Below, one piece after another: positions 8,135 to 16,563 of a DNA stretch of 61,236 nucleotides (position 1 is the first letter of the stretch; every line of letters starts with the position of its first letter). This DNA is from Litchfieldella qijiaojingensis (GTDB lineage: Bacteria; Pseudomonadota; Gammaproteobacteria; Pseudomonadales; Halomonadaceae): contig NZ_BMXS01000026.1 of the NCBI RefSeq assembly GCF_014651875.1, positions 1 through 61,236 of the forward strand, written 5' to 3'. The notes under the pieces are model-generated. The model was not told the DNA's origin. It did not search any database and saw nothing but the letters and a program-made list of their open reading frames with translations. The position numbers were made by a program, and so were the translations under genes.

Positions 8135-8545
8135 TCATTTCTCGATGAATACTTCGGCAAACTGCCGGAAATCGTCTAGCCGATTCTTGCAAATGGAAAA
8201 CACCATGTCCCAGTTAACATTCTCGTAGTTGTGCACCACGATGTTTCGAAAGCCTACCGATTTACGCATATTGGTGGCGAGTTGTGGTGAAATTATCCCT
8301 GCCTGGGCAAGAACATCGAACGTTTGCCCCATGGTTACCGGGGCTGTCACGTCACCGTGTTCGGCAATCCAGTGGGCGGCAATATCGACACATATCTGTA
8401 CGGCGCGGGTTAAGTTCAGCGATACGATATCTTGGGCATCCAAGTCGGTCGCCAGGGTCTTTGCATCATCGGGGCAGCGGGATTCCAACCGAGCGATACA
8501 GCGCCGCAGGGACTCCAGCTTTTGATTGATCACTTGCCTATCCAT
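8135..8545 (-). CDS. hepT: HepT-like HEPN toxin (DUF86), RNase of a type VII toxin-antitoxin pair
   Basis: This 136-residue all-helical HEPN-domain protein carries the catalytic R-x4-6-H signature as RNIVVHNY (Arg100, Asn101, His105, Tyr107). In HepT proteins the Arg/His pair cleaves RNA, and the following tyrosine is the residue the partner MntA modifies by adding AMP groups. I start at the ATG at 8545 (MDRQVINQKL) rather than the in-frame codon at 8632, because the extra 29 residues are not HEPN-like and lie inside mntA. The start overlaps the mntA stop by 16 bases, as is usual for the pair. Toxin activity is inferred from the family. Confidence 0.9.
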   Translation of the reverse strand: MDRQVINQKLESLRRCIARLESRCPDDAKTLATDLDAQDIVSLNLTRAVQICVDIAAHWIAEHGDVTAPVTMGQTFDVLAQAGIISPQLATNMRKSVGFRNIVVHNYENVNWDMVFSICKNRLDDFRQFAEVFIEK

Positions 8546-8949
8546 GCTCGCTGTCTCGTCGTCAGGATATGTTGTTGCAAGGGGACGAAATCCGTATTTT
8601 CCATGATGTTCTTGTAGATCAGTTGCCCCCATGCGGCATCCGATCCCTTGATGCGTACCCCGGTTGTCACGATCTGGCTTAGTAGCGGTTCTCCGGCACT
8701 GGCGAGGTCGATCAGGTCGACAGGGCGGTCGAACGCAAGAGCGAGGGCGTCAATCATTTCCAGGCGCCGCTCGGCGGTGAGTGGCTGTGCTGCCTGCACC
8801 GCGACATCTACATCGCTGCTTTCATGCGCCTGTCCGTTGGCAACGGAACCAAACAAGATGACCTGTTCCAGATCGGGAAAGGCCGTAATTACCTTCTCGA
8901 GTTTGGTGGACGCCAACATCACTTCATGAGATGCCACTGACCGGCTCAT
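8530..8949 (-). CDS. mntA: MntA-like nucleotidyltransferase antitoxin
   Basis: This 139-residue minimal nucleotidyltransferase has an exact GS-x10-D-x-D active-site motif (Gly34-Ser35, Asp46, Asp48), the hallmark of MntA antitoxins. MntA neutralises HepT by adding AMP units to the tyrosine next to its catalytic histidine. The gene precedes and overlaps hepT, so the antitoxin is translated first. The ATG at 8949 gives a short helical lead-in before the strand that carries GS. The pair sits beside a RAYT and REP clusters, a region that appears to accumulate accessory DNA. Confidence 0.9.
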   Translation of the reverse strand: MSRSVASHEVMLASTKLEKVITAFPDLEQVILFGSVANGQAHESSDVDVAVQAAQPLTAERRLEMIDALALAFDRPVDLIDLASAGEPLLSQIVTTGVRIKGSDAAWGQLIYKNIMENTDFVPLQQHILTTRQRAWIGK

Positions 8950-9032
8950 CGCTTTGCCTTCTCGCTTCCCTGACTGTTGTTGGGGCTTGCTGTGCTATTG
9001 AACAGTGTACCTTATGACCGGTCAGCACCGAA

Positions 9033-9363
9033 GCGCCGGCCTGGCGGCCGGATCGCGCAGCAAGCTGCGCTCCCACGGGGGGTACGTAACCTTATGGGGT
9101 GGTGGGAGCGCAATTTATTGCGCGATGCATTTGGCAGGGTCGCTGAGGAGGCCGGCCTGGCGGCCGGATCGCGCAGAAGATCTGCGCTCCCACGGGGGGT
9201 ACGTAGCCTTATGGGGTGGTGGGAGCGCAATTTATTGCGCGATGCATTTGGCAGGGTTGCTGAGGAGGCCGGCCTGGCGGCCGGATCGCGCAGCAAGCTG
9301 CGCTCCCACGGGGATACGTAGCCTAATGGGGGTAGTGGGAGCGCAATTCATTGCGCGATGAAT
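9033..9363. repeat. REP/BIME cluster, 3' side of the RAYT gene
   Basis: Three BIME units repeat every ~116-117 bp (GCCGGCCTGG boxes at 9035, 9151 and 9268). Each has an inverted REP ending TGCGCTCCCAC and a forward REP GTGGGAGCGCAATT...TTGCGCGATG. The cluster lies between mntA and the 3' end of the RAYT gene. Frames of 94-118 codons across it are palindrome artefacts. Confidence 0.85.
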
Positions 9364-9384
9364 GATGCAACACGCACTGGTACT

Positions 9385-9819
9385 TTATAGCCACACAGCA
9401 TTCCAGTAAGAGTATTGGCCAATGTCGTTAACCAAGCCGGCTCTTAGAGGGTTGGCCACTATGTATCTGGCCATAGCCTTTAGTTCGTTTTCCTGCCGGA
9501 TAGCATGATCGTGAAATCCTTGCTGCCAGAGCGTGACTCCGATATCCAGAGACACCTTTGCTTTATAGATCCGGACTAACTTCGAAATATCGCCGGACAG
9601 TTGTATCAGCCAATGCACGTGATCTGGCATGACGACGTAGCTAAGTGTTTCACCATGTTGGCTCACTGCTGGGGCGTAGAGGTGGCGGCAGGCAATACGG
9701 GCATTCTTCGTAGAGATAAACCAAGGGTGACGATTTTGGGTGGCCATGGTGATCAGATAATAATGTCCTCTTATCGAATGCCGTCCTTTTCTGAGTGTAT
9801 GACTGCGAGGATGTGACAT
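9385..9819 (-). CDS. REP-associated tyrosine transposase (RAYT, TnpA_REP)
   Basis: This 144-residue Y1/HUH single-strand nuclease is related to IS200/IS605 transposases. The metal-binding HUH motif is His67-Val-His69 in YVVMPDHVHWL, and the catalytic tyrosine is Tyr119 in ARYIVANPLRAGLV. The N-terminal RKGRHSIRGHYYLIT and the WQQGFHDHAIR segments are typical of the family. REP pairs flank the gene on both sides (9033-9363 and 9866-10185), the arrangement seen for domesticated REPtrons, in which the protein binds and nicks its REP. The REP palindromes elsewhere in the window are probably its past substrates. The gene appears intact. Confidence 0.93.
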   Translation of the reverse strand: MSHPRSHTLRKGRHSIRGHYYLITMATQNRHPWFISTKNARIACRHLYAPAVSQHGETLSYVVMPDHVHWLIQLSGDISKLVRIYKAKVSLDIGVTLWQQGFHDHAIRQENELKAMARYIVANPLRAGLVNDIGQYSYWNAVWL

Positions 9820-9865
9820 ATCGGCTTCCTTACCGAAGATTGTAAAGATTAACCTGGCTTGCTCG

Positions 9866-10185
9866 CGCAGGCCTCTGCGCTCCCATGAAATATGCGCAGT
9901 TTAACATGGTGGGAGTGCAGCTCCACTGCATGATGGATGGGGGGTGGGAGCGCCATGCATTGCGCGATGCATCTGGCAGTGGCCCGAGGGTGCCGGCCTG
10001 GCGGCCGGATCGCGCAGCAAGCTGCGCTCCCACGGGGATGCGTAGCCTTATGGGGTGGTGGGAGCGCAATTCATTGCGCGTTGCATCTGGCAGGGTCGCT
10101 GAGAGTGCCGGCCTGGCGGCCGGATCGCGCAGCAAGCTGCGCTCCCACGGGGGGTACGTAGCCTTATGGGGTGGTGGGAACGCAA
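9866..10185. repeat. REP/BIME cluster, 5' side of the RAYT gene
   Basis: This cluster contains a REP fragment (9866-9886), a diverged forward REP (about 9905-9936), and two full BIMEs (about 9940-10040 and 10055-10155). A final truncated forward REP (GTGGGAACGCAA) abuts the stop codon of the next gene. With the cluster at 9033-9363 it brackets the RAYT gene. No gene is visible in 9820-10185. Confidence 0.85.
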
Positions 10186-11139
10186 TCAGCCGGCATTGGC
10201 TTTCAGCCACTGCCAGTAGTCCTGGATGCCTTCGCGGATATCCGTGAACTTGGGCGCGAAGCCGAGTTCTTGCTGTGCCAGTGAGATGTCCAGTGGTGAG
10301 CCCCTGACCACGAACGGGCCGGGGCCGAGCTGGACGTTGGCGTGCGTGCCGATGATGTCGGCGACGTCTTCGACGATCTGCAAGTGGTCGACGGTGACAC
10401 CGCTTGAGATGTTGAAGTTGCGGTGGGTGACGCTTTCCTGCTCGAACAGTTGCACGATGCCGGTTGCCGTGTCGTGGACATGGGTCCAGTCCAGGGCTTG
10501 TTCCGAGCCGTTGGGAGCCTGGATGTCGTCGAGCCCTTCCAGTGGCCCGAACAGCGCCTGATAGACCTTGTGCATGTGGGAAGGGCGCTTGCCGGGGCCG
10601 TAGACGAAGAACAGCCGCGCATTCCTGACATCCATGCCGTAGGTGTCGCTGTACTGTAGGCCGTAGAGCTCGCCGGCGATCTTGGTGGCGCCATAGAGGT
10701 CGGTCGCCTTGTAGGGAGTCGATTCGCTCTGCGGCCCTGCGGCATCGCCGTACACCGCGCCGGAGCTCATGTTGACGACTTTCTTGATGCCCAGGATGCG
10801 GCAGGTTTCGAGCACGTTCAGGGTGCCGGTGGCATTGATCGAGATGTTCTTGAAGGGGCGTTGCTGGAAGTGCGGGCCGGCGATGACCGAAACACCATGA
10901 ATCACACCTTCCAGCTCATCGCGATGGCGTTGCAGGATCTCGAACATGGTGTGATAGTCGAGCACATCGGCGCTTTCTAGCACCAGGTTGTCGCGCACTT
11001 CTTCCAGATAGTCGAGGCCGAGACGATCGAATTGGCCGGCGGCCATGTCGCAGATGATGACTTTCTTGCCTTTCTTGGCCAGTTGGTAGGCCACCCAGGA
11101 GCCGACGTGGCCGAGCCCCCCAGTAATCAGAACAGACAT
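10186..11139 (-). CDS. NAD-dependent epimerase/dehydratase-family (extended SDR) oxidoreductase
   Basis: This 317-residue extended SDR has the nucleotide-binding motif GGLGHVG at residues 7-13, an acidic residue at the end of the second strand (ICDM, suggesting NAD), and a YGATK active site about 20 residues after the catalytic serine region NMSSGAVYGD. It is the last gene of the operon RLP-dctP-dctQ-dctM-SDR. In D-erythronate-type acid-sugar pathways a protein of this kind (DenD) oxidises the sugar acid before kinase action. Here it may oxidise or epimerise the compound imported by the TRAP system. The exact reaction is unknown. The stop codon directly abuts a truncated REP. Confidence 0.88.
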   Translation of the reverse strand: MSVLITGGLGHVGSWVAYQLAKKGKKVIICDMAAGQFDRLGLDYLEEVRDNLVLESADVLDYHTMFEILQRHRDELEGVIHGVSVIAGPHFQQRPFKNISINATGTLNVLETCRILGIKKVVNMSSGAVYGDAAGPQSESTPYKATDLYGATKIAGELYGLQYSDTYGMDVRNARLFFVYGPGKRPSHMHKVYQALFGPLEGLDDIQAPNGSEQALDWTHVHDTATGIVQLFEQESVTHRNFNISSGVTVDHLQIVEDVADIIGTHANVQLGPGPFVVRGSPLDISLAQQELGFAPKFTDIREGIQDYWQWLKANAG

Positions 11140-11170
11140 GGATCGAGTCTCCTTGTGAATTCAGTGGTTC

Positions 11171-12463
11171 CTAGTTGAGGACCAGGTTGGGTATGAACAT
11201 CACTACCGCCGGGAAGACGATGATGGTCAGTAGCACGATGAACAGCGGGATGTAGAACGGGATCGTCTCCCGGACAAGGCCCGCGAAGGACATGCCGGTG
11301 ATCTTCTGTATCGTGAACAGCACGGTGCCGACCGGCGGTGTGATCAAGCCGATCATCAGGGTGAAGATCATCACCACGCCGAAATGCACGGGGTCGATGC
11401 CGTATTGCACCACCACCGGCACCAACAGCGGTGTCAGCAGGAACAGTGCCGGTACCGAGTCGATGAACAGCCCGATCAGCAGAATGAATAAGGCAAGCAA
11501 CAGCAGCAGCGCAAGCGGGTCGGTCACGGTGGTGAGCAGGAAATCCGCCACCAGCGAGGTGACCTGGTAGCGTGCCAGCACCCAGCTATACAGGGCACTG
11601 CCGGCGATGATGAACAGCAGCGCGGCGGTGTCGATGGCGGTGGCGCGCAGGATATCCAGAAACTGGCGGAAACTGATCGAGCGGTAGACCATGAATGAGA
11701 TGATCAGGCAGTAGAGCAGCGCGACCACGGAGGCTTCAGTGGGGGTGAACATGCCGGAAAGAATGCCCACGATGATGATTAGTGGCGTGAGCATGGGCAG
11801 CACGCCACGCGTGATGGCGAGGGTGAACTCGCTCAAGCGCGCCCTGGCCCGCGTCGGGAAGCCACGACGATGCGAGATGATGGCGACCATTACCATCAGC
11901 CCTAGCCCCATGATCAGCCCGGGGATGATAGAGGCGAGGAAGATCGCGGCAATCGAGGCATTGGCCAGTGCGCCGTAGATGACCGCGGGAATGCTGGGCG
12001 GAATGATCGGGCCGATGGTGGCCGAGCTGGCGGTGACAGCGGCGCTGAAGCCGATCGGGTAGCCATCGTCTTCCATGGCCTTGATCTCCAGCGCACCGAG
12101 CCCGCCGGCATCGGCGACCGCCGAGCCGGACATGCCGGCAAACAGCATGCTGGCGACGACGTTGACGTGACCCAGCCCGCCCTTGAGATGGCCGACCATG
12201 GTGCGGGCGATATCGAACACGCGGTCCGAAATCCCGGCACTGTTCATCAAACGGCCAATGAGCAGGAAGGCCGGGATGGCGAGCAGGGTGAAGCTGTTGA
12301 CCCCATAGAGGGTACGTTGCGAGATCATCTCCATGGGGATGGCATCGAAGCCCCGGGTGTAGCCCAGCACCAACGCCGAGGAGGCGATCATGGCGAATGC
12401 CACGGGAACCCCGATCATCAGCAGGATGATCAGGCCGACGAACATGATGGCGAATACTTCCAT
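11171..12463 (-). CDS. dctM: TRAP transporter large permease (DctM family), system 3
   Basis: This is the large permease of the TRAP system in the acid-sugar locus, 430 residues, with ~12 membrane segments. Landmarks are MLFAGMSGSAVADAGGLGALEIKAM, TIGPIIPPSIPAVIYG and MIGLITPPVGTVLFTIQ. This GSAVADA version of the signature belongs to the sugar-acid TRAP branch (SiaT/YiaN-like) and differs from systems 1 and 2 (GSSxxT). It starts two bases after the dctQ stop. It presumably imports the substrate of the adjacent kinase, RuBisCO-like protein and SDR. Confidence 0.93.
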   Translation of the reverse strand: MEVFAIMFVGLIILLMIGVPVAFAMIASSALVLGYTRGFDAIPMEMISQRTLYGVNSFTLLAIPAFLLIGRLMNSAGISDRVFDIARTMVGHLKGGLGHVNVVASMLFAGMSGSAVADAGGLGALEIKAMEDDGYPIGFSAAVTASSATIGPIIPPSIPAVIYGALANASIAAIFLASIIPGLIMGLGLMVMVAIISHRRGFPTRARARLSEFTLAITRGVLPMLTPLIIIVGILSGMFTPTEASVVALLYCLIISFMVYRSISFRQFLDILRATAIDTAALLFIIAGSALYSWVLARYQVTSLVADFLLTTVTDPLALLLLLALFILLIGLFIDSVPALFLLTPLLVPVVVQYGIDPVHFGVVMIFTLMIGLITPPVGTVLFTIQKITGMSFAGLVRETIPFYIPLFIVLLTIIVFPAVVMFIPNLVLN

Positions 12464-12465
12464 GG

Positions 12466-12981
12466 TCAGTCACTCCTGCTTTCTTCGGTGGTGGGGTAAC
12501 GGCTTCCGACAACGCGCTGGTAGAGGTCCTGGAGCAGAAGACCGATCATGAGAAGCGCGGAGATGAGCTGAATGAGGTAGATGTAGGAAAAGCTCATCCG
12601 GAATGTACTGGCCATGATGCCGGCCGTGCGGTCCATCATGTTCCAGGCGCCGACCACCAGCATCAGCAGCACCAGTACGCAGATGACGTCCGCCACGCTG
12701 GTGGCGATATTGCGAAGCGATGGACTCAGGACGTCGGTGACGATGGTGATGCGAATGTGCTCCTGGTAACGCAGTGCGAGAACGGAGCCAAGGAAGATCT
12801 CGGCCAGGAACAGGTAGCGCGAGGCCTCGTCGGTCCAGGGCACAGCGATGCCCAGGACGTAGCGTGAGATGACCTGGATGGCCATGATGATCAGCATCAG
12901 GGCGAAGGCCGTCATGACGATGCCGGTCAGCAGTTTCCAGAAAAGTTCGACCGTACGGGTAACGAGTTCCGCGGTTTTCAC
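12466..12981 (-). CDS. dctQ: TRAP transporter small permease (DctQ family), system 3
   Basis: This 171-residue small subunit has four hydrophobic helices. The second contains the typical WTDEASRYLFLAEIFLGSVLALRYQEHIRI. The start is GTG at 12981 with a GGAGG ribosome site just upstream. It lies between dctP and dctM with a two-base gap to dctM. Confidence 0.92.
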   Translation of the reverse strand: MKTAELVTRTVELFWKLLTGIVMTAFALMLIIMAIQVISRYVLGIAVPWTDEASRYLFLAEIFLGSVLALRYQEHIRITIVTDVLSPSLRNIATSVADVICVLVLLMLVVGAWNMMDRTAGIMASTFRMSFSYIYLIQLISALLMIGLLLQDLYQRVVGSRYPTTEESRSD

Positions 12982-13062
12982 GGGAGCCTCCGATATGATG
13001 TCGATCGGAATGGAGGGGCTGGGCGATCCGTCGCGGTTGTTCCCGGACGGATCGCCTTACCT

Positions 13063-14037
13063 TTACTCGACGAGTGACAGGACGTAGTCACGTACCGCGG
13101 GGTGGTAGCTTTCGGCGATGTCGCGAATGGCGGGCTCCGCTGCGCTACGGAAGGCGGCCACGTCCGGCTCGACGACGGTCATGCCCAGTTCCTGTAGCGT
13201 GGCGTAGAGATCGTCCTGGCCGTTGGCGACCATGTCGTCACCCCAAGTGGTGGCTTCGTCGATGGCTCCGAGAATGACGTCACGCTCTTCGTCGCTGAGA
13301 CCTTGGTAGAAGTCCTCGTTCATCAGCCAGTGGAAGAAGGAATAGACGTGCTCGGTGCGATTGATGTGGCTCTGCACCTCGTAGATCTTGCCGGCATGGA
13401 TGAGGTCGACCGGGTTTTCCTGCATCTCGATCACCCCGGTCTGCAGCGAGGTATATACCTCGGGCCAGGCGATGGGACTGGGCAGGGCGCCGATTTCCTC
13501 CCAGATCTGGATCCAGGGCGCGATCTCGGGCACCCGCATGCGCACTTCCTGGATATCCTCGGGTGTTTCGACCGGGAAGTTGGAGGTCAGGTTACGCGGG
13601 TTGCGCGCCGACAGCCCGACCAGGCGGATATTGCCGTTGGAGATCAACTGTTCGTTGAGCAGTTCGCCGGTCTCGCCGCTGTAGACCTCGCGGGCCTGTT
13701 CGCTGGAGCTGTAGACGAAGGGCAGGTCGGCGGCGGCGAATTTTTCGGCATACAGGGTCATGGGCATCGAGCCACCCAGGGCGATGGCGTATTCGCCGTA
13801 GCTGGCGCCTTCGAGGTGGTCGCGTTCGCCACCCACCTCGGTACCCAACAGGGTGACCGAGAATTCACCATTGGTTTGTTCTTCGATGCTTTCCTTGAGC
13901 CGCTCGCCGACTTTGAACATGGCGTGCGAAGGCTCGACGTGGATGGCGATCGCCAGCTCCTTGGCCGAGGCGTTCACCGAGGCCCCGAGGGTAACGAGGC
14001 CGGCGAGTACGATTCCACTTGCTTTTATTGTCTTCAT
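13063..14037 (-). CDS. dctP: TRAP transporter substrate-binding protein (DctP family), system 3
   Basis: This 324-residue periplasmic receptor has a clear signal peptide (MKTIKASGIVLAGLVTLGASVNASA). The mature start AIHVEPSHAMFKVGERLKESIEEQT is of the uronate/sugar-acid TRAP receptor type. IQEVRMRVPEIAPWIQIWEEIGA contains the conserved arginine that clamps the ligand carboxylate, and WPEVYTSLQTGVIEMQENPV is the matching hinge loop. It lies 46 bp after the RuBisCO-like gene in the same operon, so the ligand is probably a sugar acid processed by that enzyme set. Confidence 0.92.
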   Translation of the reverse strand: MKTIKASGIVLAGLVTLGASVNASAKELAIAIHVEPSHAMFKVGERLKESIEEQTNGEFSVTLLGTEVGGERDHLEGASYGEYAIALGGSMPMTLYAEKFAAADLPFVYSSSEQAREVYSGETGELLNEQLISNGNIRLVGLSARNPRNLTSNFPVETPEDIQEVRMRVPEIAPWIQIWEEIGALPSPIAWPEVYTSLQTGVIEMQENPVDLIHAGKIYEVQSHINRTEHVYSFFHWLMNEDFYQGLSDEERDVILGAIDEATTWGDDMVANGQDDLYATLQELGMTVVEPDVAAFRSAAEPAIRDIAESYHPAVRDYVLSLVE

Positions 14038-14083
14038 GATTGTGCCCCTTTTTGATTGTGAGCTTGGATGGCGTGTCGGTGCT

Positions 14084-15361
14084 TCATCCTGAAAACGGGC
14101 TGCGAAATGCCCGCAACGCGACGGCTAGGTCGGGTTCCTGTTTTGCTTGTTCTTCCAGAGGTACGCCGTTGGCCGTGGCTTCCCAGGCGGCGCGAAGGCT
14201 TCGGCATCCGGCGGCGATTCCATTGGGGTGGCCCATGATGCCGCCACCGCAAGTGAAGATGAGGTCGGTCGAGTGCAGCTTGGCGAAGGTGGCAGGGGCC
14301 TGATGGATCGTTTGCGCCGAGGAGAATACCGGCATGGCGCGGTCGTCTCGGCCTGGCCCTTCCAGCAAGGGCGCCAGGCAGGCACGCGCGGAGTCGATCA
14401 CCGATTCATCGGCTTCGGCGAACTTGCTGCCCAGCCCGTTGACGTGCAGGTGGTCGGCCCCCGCGAGGCGTAGCAGGGCCTGATAGGCACGATAGCTCAT
14501 GCCGATCTGTGGGTGACGATAGAACAGCCCCCAGCCGTTGCGATGGCCATGAATGGGGAGTTCGGAGTGGCGTCGCAGTGCCACTAGCGACGACATCCCT
14601 ACCCAGTTGACGCTGGCCATGATGCAGGTGCCTCCATGATCGCGAACCAGGTCGTGGCGCTGGCGCATCTCGTCGATGTCGCCGGTGATGTTAAAGGCAT
14701 ACATAGGCTTGCGGCCGGTGCGCTGCGCATGCTCCTCGATGACTCGCATGATGGCGGGCACGCGCTTGGCTAGTGGCGAATAGGGGGGATCGGCGATCAG
14801 TTCATCGTCCTTGATGAAGTCGATGCCAGCCTCGATCAGTTGCTTGACCAGGTCCGCCGTTTGCTCTGGCGATAGCCCAACGCTGGGCTTGATGATAGTG
14901 CCGATCAGCGGGCCGTCGTCGACCCCGGCCAGGCGTCGCGTGCCGTCGATGGAGAACTGCGGTCCCGCGAATGCCTTGATGAAGTCGTTAGGCAGCGTGA
15001 TGTCCGTCAGCCGGAGGCCGGAGAGTTCCCGCAACTCGGTGAGGTTGCCCAACACGGTGGCCAGCAGGTTGGGCAGGCTGGCACCGATGTTCTCCAATGG
15101 CCAGGACAGAATGACATCGGCGCGGGTGTAGGTTTCGCTGGGGAGTGCGCCAGGTAGCGACGGTGCGGTGACCGTTTCCCGACGGATCACCGATTCGACA
15201 CGCGCTGCATGACGTTCGCGCAGTGCGTCGGTTTCCCCTGCGAGTTTGAGGAAGGTGCCGGAGGATTGTTCGCCGGCCATGGCCTCGGCGGCCCGTTTGG
15301 GGTCGAGTGGCGTTTCGATACGATAGCTGGCGCTGATTCGCGGCCTGTGCCGTTGAGCCAT
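14084..15361 (-). CDS. RuBisCO-like protein (form IV), likely 3-oxo-acid-sugar-phosphate decarboxylase or hydrolase
   Basis: This 425-residue protein has the RuBisCO large-subunit fold. The carbamylated lysine and metal ligands are kept in FIKDDEL (Lys184, Asp186, Glu187), the first active-site lysine in GTIIKP (Lys158), and a loop-6 lysine at Lys313. The usual KPKLGL is KPSVGL, the canonical His-Arg pair reads IHGHRNG, and the phosphate-binding SGG reads CGGG, so it should not fix CO2. Family members next to DUF1537 kinases (OiaX/OiaT) decarboxylate or hydrolyse 3-oxo-isoapionate 4-phosphate. The kinase is divergent at 16564, so the same kind of pathway is likely here. The gene leads the operon and has the LacI operator upstream. 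Confidence 0.9.
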   Translation of the reverse strand: MAQRHRPRISASYRIETPLDPKRAAEAMAGEQSSGTFLKLAGETDALRERHAARVESVIRRETVTAPSLPGALPSETYTRADVILSWPLENIGASLPNLLATVLGNLTELRELSGLRLTDITLPNDFIKAFAGPQFSIDGTRRLAGVDDGPLIGTIIKPSVGLSPEQTADLVKQLIEAGIDFIKDDELIADPPYSPLAKRVPAIMRVIEEHAQRTGRKPMYAFNITGDIDEMRQRHDLVRDHGGTCIMASVNWVGMSSLVALRRHSELPIHGHRNGWGLFYRHPQIGMSYRAYQALLRLAGADHLHVNGLGSKFAEADESVIDSARACLAPLLEGPGRDDRAMPVFSSAQTIHQAPATFAKLHSTDLIFTCGGGIMGHPNGIAAGCRSLRAAWEATANGVPLEEQAKQEPDLAVALRAFRSPFSG

Positions 15362-15419
15362 TTGTGTGCCCCCTTCAGCTTTCTTTGTCGTTGTTTAAGG
15401 AAAGCTAGCACGGTCTTTT

Positions 15420-15433
15420 TGGTAGCGCTACCA
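15420..15433. promoter_or_regulatory. LacI-family operator (perfect 14-bp palindrome)
   Basis: TGGTAGCGCTACCA is a perfect palindrome with the central CG pair typical of LacI/GalR operators and very close to known GntR-type gluconate operators. It lies between the divergent starts of the RuBisCO-like gene and the LacI regulator, so one bound dimer could control both arms. Confidence 0.85.
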
Positions 15434-15493
15434 TTTTTTTGATCATAAGGTAGACTGAAGACATTGCAACCCAGGCTGAACGAGGAAAAGGCC

Positions 15494-16540
15494 ATGGCGA
15501 CCGGGAAATCGGTAATCAGAGAGCGCCGCCGGCACCGAGGCGACAATCGTGTGACCATCGAGGATGTGGCGAAGCAGGCCGGTGTCGCCCCGATCACGGT
15601 GTCGCGTGCCTTGAACACGCCGGAGAAGGTCTCGGCGAAACTGCGCGAGCGTATCGATCACGCGGTGGAGGCGTTGGGGTATGTGCCGAACCTGATCGCA
15701 GGCGGGCTGGCATCGGCGGGGACGCGCGTGATTCCGGTGATAGTACCGTCGCTGTCGATCCTGACGTTCATTGAGGTGGTACACGGTATTCAGCAAACCC
15801 TGGAAGCGGCCGGATATCAGGTACTGCTGGGGTCGACCGATTTCGATCTGGACCGCGAGGCTGCGTTGGTCGACTCGGTATTGGGCTATTCGCCTTCGGG
15901 GGTGATCATGACCGGCCTGTTGCACCGCGATAGCACCGTGCGCCGCTTGAAGGCCTGGGGTCGGCCGGTGGTCGAGCTCATGGAGCTGGGTGATTCCTGC
16001 CTCGACATGAATGTGGGGGTGGAGAACGACGAAGCCGGTGCCTGCATGGCCAGACACTTGCTGGAACGCGGCTATCGTCGCATCGCTTTCCTGGGTACCG
16101 GCATGCAACGCGACTATCGCGCACGACAGCGCTACGAGGGGCACCGCCAGGCGCTGGAAGCCGCGGGAGTGAAAGGCGACCTGTTGTTCCACAATGAGGA
16201 ACCGTCATCGTATGCCGCTGGCCGGCGCGTCTTCCTCGAGGCGCTGGAGGCATGCCCCGATCTCGAGGCGATGCATTTCGCCAACGACAACCTGGCCGCT
16301 GGGGCGATCCTGGAAGCCAACCGGAGAGGGATGCGCGTGCCGGAGGATATCGCCATCGGCGGCTACCTGGGTTTGCCATTGGGAGAGCATTTGACGCCCC
16401 AACTGACGACCGTGGCGGTGCCACGCTTCGAGATGGGTGTCGAGGCGGCGAAGCTGCTGTTGGTGCGACTGGAGGGCAGGTCACCCCCTTCGCCTCGGGT
16501 CGACATCGGTTATGAATTGATCGTGCGAGAGAGCACCTGA
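15494..16540 (+). CDS. LacI-family transcriptional regulator
   Basis: This 348-residue repressor has an N-terminal helix-turn-helix (TIEDVAKQAGVAPITVSRALN), a hinge helix (PNLIAGGLAS) and a periplasmic-binding-protein-like effector domain (VIPVIVPSLSILTFIEVVHGIQ through HFANDNLAAGAILEANRRGM). I choose the ATG at 15494, with GAGGA upstream at a suitable distance, over the in-frame TTG at 15464. It is followed 23 bp later by the DUF1537 kinase, with which it probably forms an operon. It faces the RLP-TRAP-SDR operon across a palindromic operator. The inducer is probably the imported acid sugar or its phosphate. Confidence 0.92.
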   Translation: MATGKSVIRERRRHRGDNRVTIEDVAKQAGVAPITVSRALNTPEKVSAKLRERIDHAVEALGYVPNLIAGGLASAGTRVIPVIVPSLSILTFIEVVHGIQQTLEAAGYQVLLGSTDFDLDREAALVDSVLGYSPSGVIMTGLLHRDSTVRRLKAWGRPVVELMELGDSCLDMNVGVENDEAGACMARHLLERGYRRIAFLGTGMQRDYRARQRYEGHRQALEAAGVKGDLLFHNEEPSSYAAGRRVFLEALEACPDLEAMHFANDNLAAGAILEANRRGMRVPEDIAIGGYLGLPLGEHLTPQLTTVAVPRFEMGVEAAKLLLVRLEGRSPPSPRVDIGYELIVREST

Positions 16541-16563
16541 ACCTACGACCGGAGGACAACGAT

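Noticed and set aside
13303-14055. 250-codon plus-strand open frame
   Set aside because: It is antisense to the DctP gene at 13063-14037 and has no domain signature.
14084-15361. CO2-fixing RuBisCO large subunit
   Set aside because: The KPKLGL, His-Arg and phosphate-site SGG motifs are changed, there is no small subunit or phosphoribulokinase, and the neighbours are acid-sugar catabolic genes.
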